Below, in pieces: positions 23,301 to 29,239 of a stretch of 64,000 nt of DNA. Positions within the stretch are counted from its first letter, which is position 1. Each line of letters starts with the position of its first letter. This stretch comes from Bacteroidales bacterium. GTDB taxonomy: Bacteria; Bacteroidota; Bacteroidia; Bacteroidales; Marinilabiliaceae. A model generated the notes under the pieces. It saw only the letters and a program-made list of their open reading frames with translations, was not told the origin of the DNA and ran no database searches. The stretch spans positions 56,495-120,494 of the forward strand of contig CAAFWU010000063.1 of NCBI GenBank assembly GCA_900766825.1, written 5' to 3'. Position numbers and translations under genes: made by a program.

Positions 23301-26300
23301 CGTAGCTTACATAGTCGCTGGAAGTTACTACACTTACGACAAGATCTTTATCATCATCATGCAAACAGTAGGCATCTGGGGTTGGAGTAACTTTGGAGAG
23401 TACTGGTGCAGGTATCACTCGAATGGAGATGGGCTCAACATCACTAACACAGTTAGTTACAGTGTTTGTGAGACGGATATAGAGAGTGTACACACCATAT
23501 TCTGCAACATCTTTGCCCCACCAGAATGTGGTGTTAGCATTATCGGTATTAAAACCATCGGCTTTTGTATTGGCATCACTCATATCGTAGAAGCCAAGGG
23601 TTGAAGCCAATGTAGTGCAAAGAGGATCAGTAAATAGTTCAGCTTTGATATGACCCTCGGCAGTAATGGTAGCAGGGTTAACTTTACAGTTAAAGCTAAA
23701 TGGCTGACCTTCACAGACATTCCACTCAACTACGTCGGTGATAACAGGGTTATCATGGACATAGAATGTCATGGTTGTGTCATGTTCGCAACTTCTTGCA
23801 CCATAGGTTTCAACTACGTTGATATTGAAGTTGAAAGAGGTGATGTCAGAAATAGAGGCTGAGTTAAACTTAACAGTAAAGTCTTGATTAGAATTGCCGT
23901 CTATGGTCAGAACTGAAGGGAAGTCAGTTCCTGGCGTAAGAATTACGTTATCAGAAGGAGATTGAGTGAAGTTAAAGGTGAGCGTTCTGCCATCATTAAC
24001 CTTGAAGTTGATATTAGCTATTTGCTCACTTGAACAGAACTCCTTCTTATCCTCGAAACCATACTGAGGTCTGTCAACTATCTCAACAAGAGTAACTTGA
24101 GGTGTCTGGAAATTGTTTTCCCCACTTACAGGAACTCCATAGCAGTCGAGTTTGTAACCGCAACCATATTCATCGGTAGCGAAAACACTTATCTCTGCGT
24201 TACCAACATATTGAGAAAGCTCTTGACCAGCAAAGACACCCGAGAGTTTATTGTCGTCAGTAACATCTTTAGAATCAGAATATACACCTGCAGCATCTTT
24301 CCAAGTCCAGTGGTATGTAACCTTTGGTTGGGTAAGACCAGCTTCTGTCCATGGGTAATCAACATACTTCTTTGCAAGTTCTGCTGTTGCTTCCAAAGCA
24401 GAAACATCGGAATGCAAACAGTAGATATTGTCAACAGAAGAAACTGTTTCAATATTGGGAGAGGGGATGATATGTATCTTAATTGGGAGTGCACGGCTCT
24501 CGCAATGTGTTTGATTGTTAACTACTTTGCAGAAGACAGTACAGGAGTCAGTTAAACCATCGGGGCAGACCCAACTTGTAATACTTGCACGGTTAGCTTC
24601 ATTGAGATTAGAATTATCTGGCTCACATGGATTCGCTAACTTAGAAAAGAAAATTTTATCAGAAACAACGGTACACTGGGGATCTGAATAGATATTAAAA
24701 CTACAGTCACGGTTGTTTACAATTTGATTTTTCCAACGCAAAGACATTTCAATGTCGAAGGAAAAAGGTTGGTTTTCACAAGCCTTTAAAACCAAATCAT
24801 CTTCCATGAAATCAGGAACTTGCAGTACGATAGCCTCATCTACTGTTTCCATGGGACAATAAAATCTTAAAGAACCAATTTGGTAGGTGTTGGCATATTC
24901 GAACTTATAAATGATCTTATATGCATCATGATCCACAGTATTAGGATCTTTAATTTCAACAAATAGGTCAGAACCCGTTGAAGTTGCAGCATTATACCCT
25001 TCATCACCAGAAACAACCCAATCATAAGGAACACCTTCAATTTTACTAAAGACAGGTTGTCCCTTATCATATTCACCACGGCAAACTGACCAACGATAAG
25101 CGTAATCCTCTGGCTGAGAACCGTGTGCAAGAGGATCGATGGTTGCTTTAATGGTAGCTGGAGAGCCCTCACAGAAACCGAGACCTCCGTTACCATCTTC
25201 AAACTCTATATAAGCTTGAGCATCAACTTGCTTTACTAAAATGTCGAAGTAGACTTCTGTTTTACAGTTGTTGGGCTTAGGTGTTGTAAAATAATCCATA
25301 GCAATAGGATCGAAGTCATCTTGACTTACTACGGCACCAACCATATCGAGGTAGCCACGAGCGTGACCACCAGTTGCATTGATATCAGTTGTCCAATCCC
25401 AAGTTCCACTGATTTCATCATACATCACATCAGTGTACTGAGCCACAACTTTGTATCGCTCGTCATACTCTACATGAGAGAATGTATAGCTTTTAACTAC
25501 ATTAGAGGGCTGATTTTCAAATATAGTCTCTTTGACAGCATTTGTATTATTATCTACTCTATAAAGCGACCAGATTGCATTATCAGGCACCTCTTCATCC
25601 AAACCTTGACCAAAGTTCTGAATAAAGGTTGGGGTATAGGTTACATCATCATGATAACAAGCAGTAAAAGTATTGACTTTAGTTGCAAAAGCACCAGATG
25701 TTTCGTTTTGAAAGTTGCTTTGAACCTGAATGTTTGTGAAATAATAGACATTCCAACTCTTATCGAAGATGATGTTACACTTAAAGTCCTTGTCATTAAC
25801 AGTAACAGTATACTTAGGAGAGTAAGAAACCGAACCTGAGTAATTCTTATCAGTAATATCTACTTTTACGCGATCAGCACCTTTAGCTACGGTTTCATCA
25901 GCTTTACCCCAAGAGTCAGATATACGATCCCAGTCACAAGTGGCTGAATATATGTTACCTAAATATGTCTTAGAGTTAGAATAAAGATTGACATCGTTAC
26001 CCAATACAAGTTCAATATCACCATCACAACTGGTAGGACTTACACTAAGACTGCCCCAACCACCTTGATCATAATATGACTCTGTAGACTTGTCTATTAA
26101 CTCGAACATCTGCCCAGGAGCACCTACTATATCAAAATAGATATTGATAACTTCAGTAGATGTGGTCACCAAAACAGATGAAGCAAAGTGCAGAGAGACC
26201 ATTAATGTGTTACCATATAGGTCATAATCCCTACACTCCTGCGCTGAAGCATAGACTGTTAAGTACCTAAGGACTGCATTAGCTGTATTTGTTATTCTAT

Positions 26301-26739
26301 TAGCTGTTTGTGTTGCACCAAAGTACCAATTGGCGTTTGCATAACGATAATTTATAAGGTGACCACTACTATGACCAATAAGTCCTGCAGGAGATGAACC
26401 CGAATAGCCATAATTAGTCATAGAGACAGAGTCCAAAAAAGAAGCTGCACCACTTGAGGCATCTACTTTATAGATGGCAGCACCGATAAATTTTCTGTAA
26501 GTAGAATTATTAAGAGGTGGGATAGTTCCATTGGTACAAGATCCTATAACTGCATAGTTATCAATAATAGAAGCTGCATTAATACTGGAGCAGTAGGCTC
26601 CGAATGAATTTTCCGAACCTGTAGCATTGACATTATACACAGTCTGCGCTGCCGCATTGATGGAGGAGAATGCGGTGAGGATAAATAAGGAGGCAGTAAT
26701 GAATGCCTTAAATATCTTATTGAATGTATTGGTCCTCAT
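8302..26739 (-). CDS. giant SprB-like T9SS-exported surface protein
   Basis: 6145-residue exported protein. It has a signal peptide (MRTNTFNKIFKAFITASLFI through SINAAAQ), an N-terminal domain of about 600 residues, then dozens of Ig/PKD-like beta modules. Most modules begin with a Cys motif such as VCEGEQ, ICSGEQ, VCPGEEV or YCVDDP and many contain GCxS near their end. The C-terminus has IPNAFSPNGDGLNDQF, LLVYNRWGTLVYRS, SGTYYYVF and HGYVELRR, the type B T9SS sorting domain (CHU_C, gliding motility-associated C-terminal domain). Size, architecture and a following sprF gene match SprB of F. johnsoniae, a ~6500-residue mobile adhesin. Whether this cell glides is unknown. The start at 26739 is chosen because a promoter candidate lies at 26785-26818, which excludes the frame's first Met at 26817; ATG 26766 is less likely. 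Ligand unknown. Confidence 0.92.
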   Translation of the reverse strand: MRTNTFNKIFKAFITASLFILTAFSSINAAAQTVYNVNATGSENSFGAYCSSINAASIIDNYAVIGSCTNGTIPPLNNSTYRKFIGAAIYKVDASSGAASFLDSVSMTNYGYSGSSPAGLIGHSSGHLINYRYANANWYFGATQTANRITNTANAVLRYLTVYASAQECRDYDLYGNTLMVSLHFASSVLVTTSTEVINIYFDIVGAPGQMFELIDKSTESYYDQGGWGSLSVSPTSCDGDIELVLGNDVNLYSNSKTYLGNIYSATCDWDRISDSWGKADETVAKGADRVKVDITDKNYSGSVSYSPKYTVTVNDKDFKCNIIFDKSWNVYYFTNIQVQSNFQNETSGAFATKVNTFTACYHDDVTYTPTFIQNFGQGLDEEVPDNAIWSLYRVDNNTNAVKETIFENQPSNVVKSYTFSHVEYDERYKVVAQYTDVMYDEISGTWDWTTDINATGGHARGYLDMVGAVVSQDDFDPIAMDYFTTPKPNNCKTEVYFDILVKQVDAQAYIEFEDGNGGLGFCEGSPATIKATIDPLAHGSQPEDYAYRWSVCRGEYDKGQPVFSKIEGVPYDWVVSGDEGYNAATSTGSDLFVEIKDPNTVDHDAYKIIYKFEYANTYQIGSLRFYCPMETVDEAIVLQVPDFMEDDLVLKACENQPFSFDIEMSLRWKNQIVNNRDCSFNIYSDPQCTVVSDKIFFSKLANPCEPDNSNLNEANRASITSWVCPDGLTDSCTVFCKVVNNQTHCESRALPIKIHIIPSPNIETVSSVDNIYCLHSDVSALEATAELAKKYVDYPWTEAGLTQPKVTYHWTWKDAAGVYSDSKDVTDDNKLSGVFAGQELSQYVGNAEISVFATDEYGCGYKLDCYGVPVSGENNFQTPQVTLVEIVDRPQYGFEDKKEFCSSEQIANINFKVNDGRTLTFNFTQSPSDNVILTPGTDFPSVLTIDGNSNQDFTVKFNSASISDITSFNFNINVVETYGARSCEHDTTMTFYVHDNPVITDVVEWNVCEGQPFSFNCKVNPATITAEGHIKAELFTDPLCTTLASTLGFYDMSDANTKADGFNTDNANTTFWWGKDVAEYGVYTLYIRLTNTVTNCVSDVEPISIRVIPAPVLSKVTPTPDAYCLHDDDKDLVVSVVTSSDYVSYDWSTYPGEKPSLIYHWTWYDPNNEVIASKDITVNNSQVAAISELKGVFGDGAITRLPGNVKFEVYATTDKMGCGYELNHDQSIKEPKVVALAKADNVVTINTLPDYTIKTQNVCGSEEQSYFDIASNDSRDLVVRIDKVGATPACVYETTEVDVPAGAPYRFNISFDESVVKGDQKFDFNFYIKEKNGLNCVHDTSYSFIAYELPLLNNIDPVYVCANQKVQFKSQFSKNITADLEYHLFNDKAMTSEYTGSFITIKPQAAPNTDVVLYDVDYDFFSGLKPGQIKEIYVSARDTRTGCYAHPVKVEFRILPVPYVGSISVSPYADLCLNEDPSDINFTAVLESDYSSFDFTTWFGKAPEVTYHWSATNANGDVVRDLYDTKVQPFVLDLESDKSFSDYQGQSKVTVWATDDLGCGYVMDYDGTVLKIGSEDQHAQTAVETFVNIHSKPGYTVDESVWTCADARDVAIDIKSSDTRALSFSFESLGAAPAPKVTLITIAANGSGALETRIPTPDAISEITTYSYKATINYDATGSLSCEYIDTISFDAYPQPIVELVTKSEDLFVCQDADRILTVKDRFQDGGFSPVNSNFSNIWSVDGVVDGSSNGLSFTYSPAISEAIGNKAIKAVVAYTFDASKVCYDTIDFNLFVDPLVTYTAAATKDEICEGEQTDIVVTVTNADAANHFNPIKENAFEVPSLAAVSVANNVAANVLTYTVEPTISTTYTVDPVNTVTGCVANPVTFDVLVNVNRKGHIKLGAPSPKEVCAGSVSIEIPYSVVNPTEFDAIDFSSITLDALTCVAHTESSLTMQGILNANPDGTSKTITLGKTVCGKTTDGCELVADNSITVKVNPIPAAPAFSATNSGITSDIEVCRGANQTLVYNVVATKGYKYEWFISPTQPVGDELLNPIKVTTATSPAYTFNARTIESSTRVWVRAVDANNSATNCPSEFNSLAITVHQLPVLDLDPVKPVCEGEQAIISIAAPLSTATTAYTYNFFDAKGNLLSSIDGSTIVGTKPEFTTAALTANTLFYISVVNQVTTCESNTISVTAQVNPKPVGSGKVAYADAYGNSTFQDPNGQTHKLSAFCFNNEGLATVFLEAQMAITGDSFVSDLVAVSDGDLASWIKQSEDTWICTKTWTTPVTLTFTVEDSNCKSEEFNVTIDVLDELVKPVLQLTAGNIICANSDNESFTLDFSPYVNAGTDMRYLIEARNITSSIWNQVEVVSSLTATYTYGNLMKKCPDINYNSNIEFRIVAYNQKTGCQSPYSDVVVNTINQLPVPTITTSVDINGRVVCPGEEVTLYGEAGYVSYLWPDETTGASTLQDVKVYPTTTTTYHLIVVDANGCESAPAEVTITVRPKPKFNLMATPDVVCQNSDEEVIIVPTHTNGPGTSDNITLAEPYNFYTVGTSTAVVTAEPNGDSYIYKIKGHKWTEASVTFAATVYSSIQDNHCLSDEKTVTVTVVAALPQPDINSTSPQDGSVTKDVHVCTGSTDPITITVDNLADYNSMGGTVNYTTHWFTDAACTNEILSDAVYTVSNDKLTFVPSTNIQIFAKIRREVAPNCESEVSIPVVITIEDLPLAPVALDPSDKYICLPEEAANFIDLTVQNPADDNHYYWYVQSEGEFDDNMDDDVMVGDAVGMKPATIAVPSKTTYYYARTLSKYGCLSSGKSNVVKVLVNSNPEIIEVLKPKADICSGEQINMEVDVTSESKEGISYVYTITSSDPVRPVINGEVVDGKLTLNPTVTESEQWTISFRARYGGVNGCLSLTSVDYVVNVHAAPEVTNIFANPNPVCEYSDVDITVKVVSHDQYFFEGGSRKVNISLSDASDVLFQDNGVEISSGINKVYTVSAIKRGQLPITFTVDDNGCSTSVDAGVQINDIPDFNIIAEGKTNNQTDPAAMPIYDFCDMDNMTLKLENTLPAFDNNGNPTSYTFQWYLDDAPLMGEVSSEYSYLILSPSQSGIYKLVVENAGCSFSKEVEVVVHDLPLPEILQGNELNTYCTDDTLTLSSRYEFASYEWNVLLAPGDVQIDGTERELKFPLSDLTLDVNLPLEVELSVVDEFGCASASPAIHNAWLSNPPVIDNVYGTETCSENPFYITVKQDKADYLLRLYDANGVALTDADYTFDAINKKITTSNNLPDGTYIIEVVELDGGIESCNQTKQIQLNRYQIEPTIILTDDYQYFCENEALTYNVHFSDVNGHADFMDKIGNSFDVTIGYYDADDNLLFEATPETLTSVDKTITFVPEDLSATAPHLVPSATPYTIKVSVKYKFSGDSEGDLDCNSVKEQDIYIVSKPKLTTDPVMPICLETPVQFIVSTVEVTAANPAYYFYKNGVLINEGNTESNVLYSVDYPFLVLNEGDVITAKVVMNDQNTLCTSEPITITYHADIFPTLEMPTADIKCLGTPFDWTIKSTVPAGADPTFVAPDIKSIELHIVDNGTDNVVLTADQDPAAVEKTVISGNIAYEGSNDEIQYYAVVEDPFGCTRSTDPVTIRVHQVRVVDIEVYYNGVNVDYLGNDLCADVDYVYKAILKDNKGNIIEPNNDYDFTFGTDDWEWNAHVAPNYYLNDTIVYQHVVSKVENKVKYIYLPSGCVSSDVAGSLYENYSEEFNYHARPEPNESLVEPYVPVASADPLMERHYMICNDDQFTFGVDGSDITVLFDGVPSVKFTSDGGKTILDESTLTDGQVTANFDKTATPVHAEIAFDILPSSDYHTVQFMVSDGACEVLSKVWSFRKRHAIDIEALLGAVPGLDINQNGVATICYGEFVKFVPSTEDGTYTKGYNFILNDELKGADDFSQADFTFLPDSVGTYELIVKADFGENNCQEKITLIVNPAPDPNVVLEANGSLITDDSHVAGSLSWNFQQCENTPTTIRLTGANDYIITSVKRDGVDVSADFTLNGSDVFDQNVEFHYDVTTAAGDLSLYEFEFTAMVGNCFKQGTFTVAVPNKPEAEFINNTPLPLVIAGTEVPVDVTAGYADYAFYVNDSLIYQGPASSVDGVDNVLTKTSEIKVVVTNTYGCDTTLIAKVTVLDNIEPKDITVSSDFYCSEDEGVTLTVVDPQPMVSYRVVGRNDFADIFCPGEDAEVFWEPVRVADVAVANPEEFKVVAFYDQLPTQTFPMNNSVWVEEVASPVDAYLEDLLVTDCSVAQDPAFSWTINGADPTNYYYLLHDGVEVYGPVTSTGSTLALNINEIMTLVSGAVDNGTYTVVARTKRQNGDFVCEKTLSGKLVVDMPTTEKFDVTVNPADGNYCVDDPLGVDITVSGSDFSSLYDHEYILYENGVKVASKISDATRGPIVFEKVVSSTTTPGQYIYNVVCAFNGCLQPMNNTVVVNAIARPNIYDITVNDEGYYCYDEDGVTITVSGQDSTALYTLYLNGVSTGITHQGDASGAPFTFDNVKEEGVYTVIASTPWLSRTGCDSEMNGSVKVKEILEPTTPVASIQKVGDLGWGTTELEICLDDEANVFLRQPDVDNSTPRTYDVTYELYDQDGLVATSPNLANLPSYISFDNIKYTVPGDYIFSIKAIKTYYLPSGATKQCEKMFDDALKLTYIVRPNGGETLNLDLNPNPADPCYGANIEILNANLTNPKQVYYLYLLGDDGVSLSRVDSICPAQGDAPIFADIRNSDGHYYVYAFNGACQDLIGDVHVQLDKYAKVQLLEIADNMCQGDPGVDAGLMDSEMNVEYILYYIEPGYTGSFKQSDLSENTPGTPLSSFITTYDHERVYFKDIDYADGRTPISDLVSKDGYYYVTARKTTVTNACPVASPVVNFQTLKLPKSYRLMRSQIYCDDAEEPILFLESSEDDPVNKITYLLYSKDAAGNLTYIDEILSTGADSLAFNVKVGVGTYVAIAVKEYASNGHICTSSLEGEVVIEKSQPIQFTYQDLDVVACNNNPATVTLPAVSLQADVLYYVTDEETSPERGFITSALYDGNGDLTLSGLKNGLNIIWASYENFDCLVEIGRANVVRNPALKANIVNTVACGGEFQMEPTDVVLGATYELSDINSGAVVGTVSPVVGDQLVSWTNVPQGQYKIVAYFGAARDCETEIGLVDFKPTIETIVGPETIVACSPSLGEYDLTGLHADMLIDGATYYLVDAETSPITSKAFGFNYTAGDAVVFSGLKPGNYRLYASFENYSCLTPIVDVNVISSDVNNYDLTAVRECNDMVTFTLAGSDLNVNYELWVINNDKSENAVAGVASLDGTGDALVFDAFAYDANAARYFVKATAGTCPPVNIGLVYGFSLKAEFNLTAANFSTNGSSLCSGEDLELRLDASDEGVNYYLTLNNETEPIPGSEKVGDGNALIWSNLPKYEGIQVFHLHAYKDNCSSDSWPEVVVDFNATTVPEGELTVYIQGKAYTSKSTDIPTVCPGTNIIISAMVSGANVKTYYFMRRLPSADDFEEGLVSGANSYIPYQPEETDINGEITVRLDVETYGGCKFDGLDSIKFTLQNDLAGEKHLVARNDILDYCEGEFGVKLGYVNSAEKGAIYRLYKVNDQQVYDDLVDIQEIPSYVDNFLPTDTLFFNGWGQSVNDGNYASAGTYYVIMQNMEGCQLRTDEVVVAESPSPAAREDSVYYVFVDADGSIDKATANTEYGVLGGSVVYTTAVPGNTYYLMKDDTVLVTSATVNEPCDLVFGPIKEITIDDQGNESITFEYDAYGNISAINCGEGTYSVLVKSGVEPYCEQAVGNVTFVAEELVAYNVEIYLNQGEAAIVKDLVPKYDFDTHVPYKGNHMYIDWSTKIDRVYKPIVIAGEDGYYLTDVTETSSINPSDDPDYFKKGYTNVPGTYNSNTHKYTGKSGSSNVWFQLVNDPDVKISGSYGLINPDYSQGGDSSVISMCTPSGLFYYMKQPSFYGKEVIKYYIENKQMPGRVSNIATITILCGNEATGDSSSVFLIPNAFSPNGDGLNDQFKIIIPDKYQDNSESKLLVYNRWGTLVYRSSGLRYGENEEWWDGTSSTSNMVTLGSNLPSGTYYYVFTITFIDKQHATKSERKMHGYVELRR
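21620..24785 (-). repeat. three tandem ~350-residue composite repeats inside the giant protein
   Basis: Residues about 650-1706 consist of three consecutive units, each with the same sequence of submodules. First comes a Cys module (CENQPFSF, VCEGQPFSF, VCANQKVQF). Next is a module starting YCLHSDVS, YCLHDDDKD or LCLNEDPSD and containing VTYHWTW-type and DEYGCGY/DKMGCGY/DDLGCGY motifs. Last is a module with CSSEQ, CGSEEQ or TCADAR ending CEHDT, CVHDT or CEYID. The second-module starts lie near 24420, 23365 and 22325, about 350 codons apart. Protein similarity is clear but DNA has diverged, so the duplication is old. Confidence 0.8.
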
Positions 26740-26784
26740 ATCGGTATGAAGATTTACATTTGACATAGTTTGCACTTTAGGTCT

Positions 26785-26818
26785 CAAATTTAGCAATTTT
26801 AATTCGTACGAACACAAA
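26785..26818 (-). promoter_or_regulatory. promoter of the giant adhesin operon
   Basis: On the minus strand TTTG (26818-26815), a 22-base spacer and TAAATTTG (26792-26785) fit the Bacteroidota consensus TTTG-N17-23-TAnnTTTG. Expected transcription start is near 26779, about 40 bases before ATG 26739. Confidence 0.7.
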
Positions 26819-27102
26819 AATGAAGTGCAAAAACTAGACCTTGAGGTAAATATTTAACTTAATTATGTGCTAAAGGAGTAGTTTTCAGTGCTTAGGAAGA
26901 AATTATTTTCAATTATGTGAGCAAAGATATTTCTAAAAAGAGATGAATATGTTGTTGTGGAGAAAAGGCTTAGTAAAGAACATAAATAGGGACAGAAGAT
27001 TTGGCAAGGGTAGCCAAATCTTCTGTCCCTTGAGCTTAATGGGTTGGAATGACGTTGAGTGCTCCCTACCCTACTGATATATCTGAATATCAGACTATTG
27101 GA
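26819..27102. other. intergenic region between tlpA-type gene and adhesin promoter
   Basis: With the promoter and untranslated leader this makes a gap of about 360 bases. AT-rich DNA at 26819-26980 carries no gene that I can support. The perfect 17 bp hairpin at 26989-27029 is the only structured element; 27030-27102 shows nothing. Confidence 0.6.
26989..27029 (-). terminator. strong hairpin terminator after the TlpA-type gene
   Basis: GGGACAGAAGATTTGGC (26989-27005) pairs perfectly over 17 bp with GCCAAATCTTCTGTCCC (27013-27029), loop AAGGGTA. On the minus strand the hairpin is followed by the T-rich TATTTATGTTC. It starts 73 bases beyond the stop of the upstream minus-strand gene. Confidence 0.75.
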
Positions 27103-28245
27103 TTATTTATCGAGATACTCTTGAATGGTGTCGATGAGCTCTTGACCACGGAGGTTCTTGGCAAGTATGGTGCCATCGGCAGAGATGAGGAAGGATGAGG
27201 GTATGGCCTCTACGTTGTAGGCATCGGCTGCGACATTGTCCCACGCCTTGAGGTCGGAGATATTGAGCCAATCCATGTTGAGGCTCTTGATGGCATCTTG
27301 CCATTTCTGGGCATCGGCATCGAGGGAGACGCTAACTATGGTGAGACCTTTTTTAGCGAATAGTTTGTTTGCCTGCACAAGAGTGGGCATTTCGGCACGG
27401 CAAGGTGCGCACCATGAGGCCCAGAAATCGAGGAGGGTAAGGCGGCTTTTCTTAACAATATCAGCAAGATCTACGGGGTTTCCTTGGGCATCGGGTTGAC
27501 TGATGGGAATAAATGGCTGACCTGGGTTGGTTTTGGCCTGACGGGTTATGTGCTCACGAATTTGGAGATAGCCAGGATAGTGGGGTTCGTGGGCTTCCAT
27601 GATGTCGAGAACGGCATTGAGGGTGTCGGGATCCATGGTCTGGTGGATCTGCATGAGGATGACATCGCTCAGTGCTGAGGGGACGTGGGACTTCATGGTG
27701 GCTATATAGTTGTCTACAAGACGGTTGCTGATGGCTTCAATGGAATCCTCGACTTCGGGGGCAAGGGGTTGACCTGCGTTGAAATCCTCTGGGATTAGAC
27801 TCTCTATTTGACTCATGGCATCGGCTTGGGCGCGCATGAGGCGATAGAACTCCTGATTTTGGAGACCTTCGGTTACGGTGAGGAGGGAGTCGGGGGATGA
27901 TGGGATGACGACTGCTGTTCGGGTATTGTTCTCGACAATGAGCTGATAGGCAAAGCTATCGGGGTGATAGAGAAAGGAGACATGGGCCTGCGCGGCGTCG
28001 GATACAATGAGGAAGTGACCATTGGCATCGACCGTGGTGCTGACAACGGGAATGGGCATATTGTTTACCAAATCGGCAAGGATGATGGTGTCTCCCTCAG
28101 CAAGATAGTGGGCGGTGCCTTCGATGACAAAGGTGGTCTCGGTGGGCTGAACGGACTGACCAGAACAAGAGGAGAGCGTCAGTGAGGTCAAGGGTGCGAG
28201 GATGGCTGCCGAGAGTGCGAGGGTTAGAGAGATGGGGTTACGCAT
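27103..28245 (-). CDS. TlpA-family thiol-disulfide lipoprotein with DUF4369-like domain
   Basis: 380-residue envelope thiol-disulfide oxidoreductase. It has a lipoprotein signal peptide with lipobox LTLSSC (Cys 27), an N-terminal beta-rich domain resembling DUF4369 (about 38-130, FVIEGTAHYLAEGDTIILAD), a helical middle segment, and a C-terminal thioredoxin fold (about 250-375) with WCAPC (Trp 280). Other thioredoxin marks are DFWASWC, LTIVSVSLDAD and AIPSSFLIS with the cis-Pro after Ile. This DUF4369-TlpA arrangement is very common in Bacteroidota; the usual assumption is reduction of periplasmic proteins, though the substrate is unknown. Start 28245 is chosen over the frame's first Met at 28389, since only it gives an export signal. 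It lies 49 bp after the methyltransferase stop, so the two may be cotranscribed. Confidence 0.9.
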   Translation of the reverse strand: MRNPISLTLALSAAILAPLTSLTLSSCSGQSVQPTETTFVIEGTAHYLAEGDTIILADLVNNMPIPVVSTTVDANGHFLIVSDAAQAHVSFLYHPDSFAYQLIVENNTRTAVVIPSSPDSLLTVTEGLQNQEFYRLMRAQADAMSQIESLIPEDFNAGQPLAPEVEDSIEAISNRLVDNYIATMKSHVPSALSDVILMQIHQTMDPDTLNAVLDIMEAHEPHYPGYLQIREHITRQAKTNPGQPFIPISQPDAQGNPVDLADIVKKSRLTLLDFWASWCAPCRAEMPTLVQANKLFAKKGLTIVSVSLDADAQKWQDAIKSLNMDWLNISDLKAWDNVAADAYNVEAIPSSFLISADGTILAKNLRGQELIDTIQEYLDK

Positions 28246-28294
28246 TGGGTTAAAGAATGGGTGATAAATGATGGTAAAAGGGTAGAATAATGGG

Positions 28295-29020
28295 TTAGAG
28301 AACACGATCGAGCACGGCGTGAGCATCGCGGATGGAGGCCAAAAGCCAATGGGAGAGAAGCTCGAGTTGCTCGGCGTTGGAGAGGGCAATCTGTTCGGGA
28401 GGGAGGAGGGTATCGACCTGCCTACGGAGGTGACTCATGACCACTGCGGCACTGGCCGATATGTTGAGGCTCTCGGTTAGGCCGCACATGGGAATGACCA
28501 TGCGATAGTCAGCATTGTCCATGGCCCACTGCGACATTCCCACTTTCTCGGCTCCGAAGACCACGGCTATAGGTTTGCGGGTGACGTCGAGGTCGTAGAG
28601 GGTAACGTCATGCCCTGGGTGTGGCGAGGCGGCCACAATGTCGTAGCCTCGGGAACGAAGGAAGTCGTAGCACTGGGGAGTGTTGTAGGCCTCGGCACTA
28701 AACCTATGGTATGTTAGCCACTTAAATGCTCCACGTGCCACACCGTTGCTGGCCAAGAAGCGGGTGCTGTTTTCTATAACTGAGACGTCTTGAATGCCGA
28801 AACATTCGCAAGAGCGGACAACGGCACTGGCGTTTTGGCTATGATAGATATTTTCGAGGGCCACAGTGATGCGTCGGGTGCGATGCGAAAGGACGCTCTG
28901 GAGCGTGGCTATGCGCGAATCGGAGACGTAGGGTTTGAGGAGGTCGATGCGTTGCTGGGGTGTAAGGGCATTGAAAGCCTCCATTTGGGCTTTGTTGGGT
29001 AGAGAAATATCGACAGACAT
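28295..29020 (-). CDS. trmH: TrmH/SpoU-type RNA 2'-O-ribose methyltransferase
   Basis: 241-residue SPOUT-class methyltransferase that 2'-O-methylates ribose in RNA using S-adenosylmethionine. The three family motifs are present: NIYHSQNASAVVRSCECFG (motif 1, with the conserved Asn and Arg), VVFGAEKVGMS (motif 2) and IPMCGLTESLNISASAAV (motif 3), which form the knotted cofactor site. Absence of an N-terminal L30e-like domain and the overall length fit TrmH (tRNA Gm18) better than the rRNA enzymes RlmB or TsnR, but the target is not proven by sequence. ATG 29020 (MSVDISLPNK) is preferred to the first Met in frame at 29071, as the extra residues look non-coding. Confidence 0.88.
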   Translation of the reverse strand: MSVDISLPNKAQMEAFNALTPQQRIDLLKPYVSDSRIATLQSVLSHRTRRITVALENIYHSQNASAVVRSCECFGIQDVSVIENSTRFLASNGVARGAFKWLTYHRFSAEAYNTPQCYDFLRSRGYDIVAASPHPGHDVTLYDLDVTRKPIAVVFGAEKVGMSQWAMDNADYRMVIPMCGLTESLNISASAAVVMSHLRRQVDTLLPPEQIALSNAEQLELLSHWLLASIRDAHAVLDRVL

Positions 29021-29096
29021 CGGCAGAAGGCAATGAAAAGAGCGGTATGGTGATGAAACGTGGGGGGGCAAAAAGAGAAAAGCTCGTAAACCAACA

Positions 29097-29130
29097 AGAC
29101 CTCCAAGGCCAAAGAGAGTCTTGGAGGTCT
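29097..29130 (-). terminator. perfect 11 bp hairpin between hup and trmH
   Basis: AGACCTCCAAG (29097-29107) pairs perfectly with CTTGGAGGTCT (29120-29130), 12-base loop. It lies 110 bases past the hup stop; the flank on the minus strand (TTGGTTTACG) is only mildly T-rich, so it may be a terminator or an RNA-processing structure. Confidence 0.5.
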
Positions 29131-29239
29131 GGGAAAATTTGTGTCCTTGCTTGATGATGCACCAAAAGGCGCGCTAAAAATTCAAAATGCTTTCCCTAAA
29201 ATTAGAGAGCTACGCGCATGGGTGTTGCACCAACGAGTT

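Noticed and set aside
8932..25839. Many long plus-strand open frames antisense to the giant adhesin (e.g. 10348-12084, 578 codons; 15955-16737)
   Set aside because: They lie wholly inside a secure coding region, have no domain, signal or composition of real proteins, and arise from the codon bias of the minus-strand gene.
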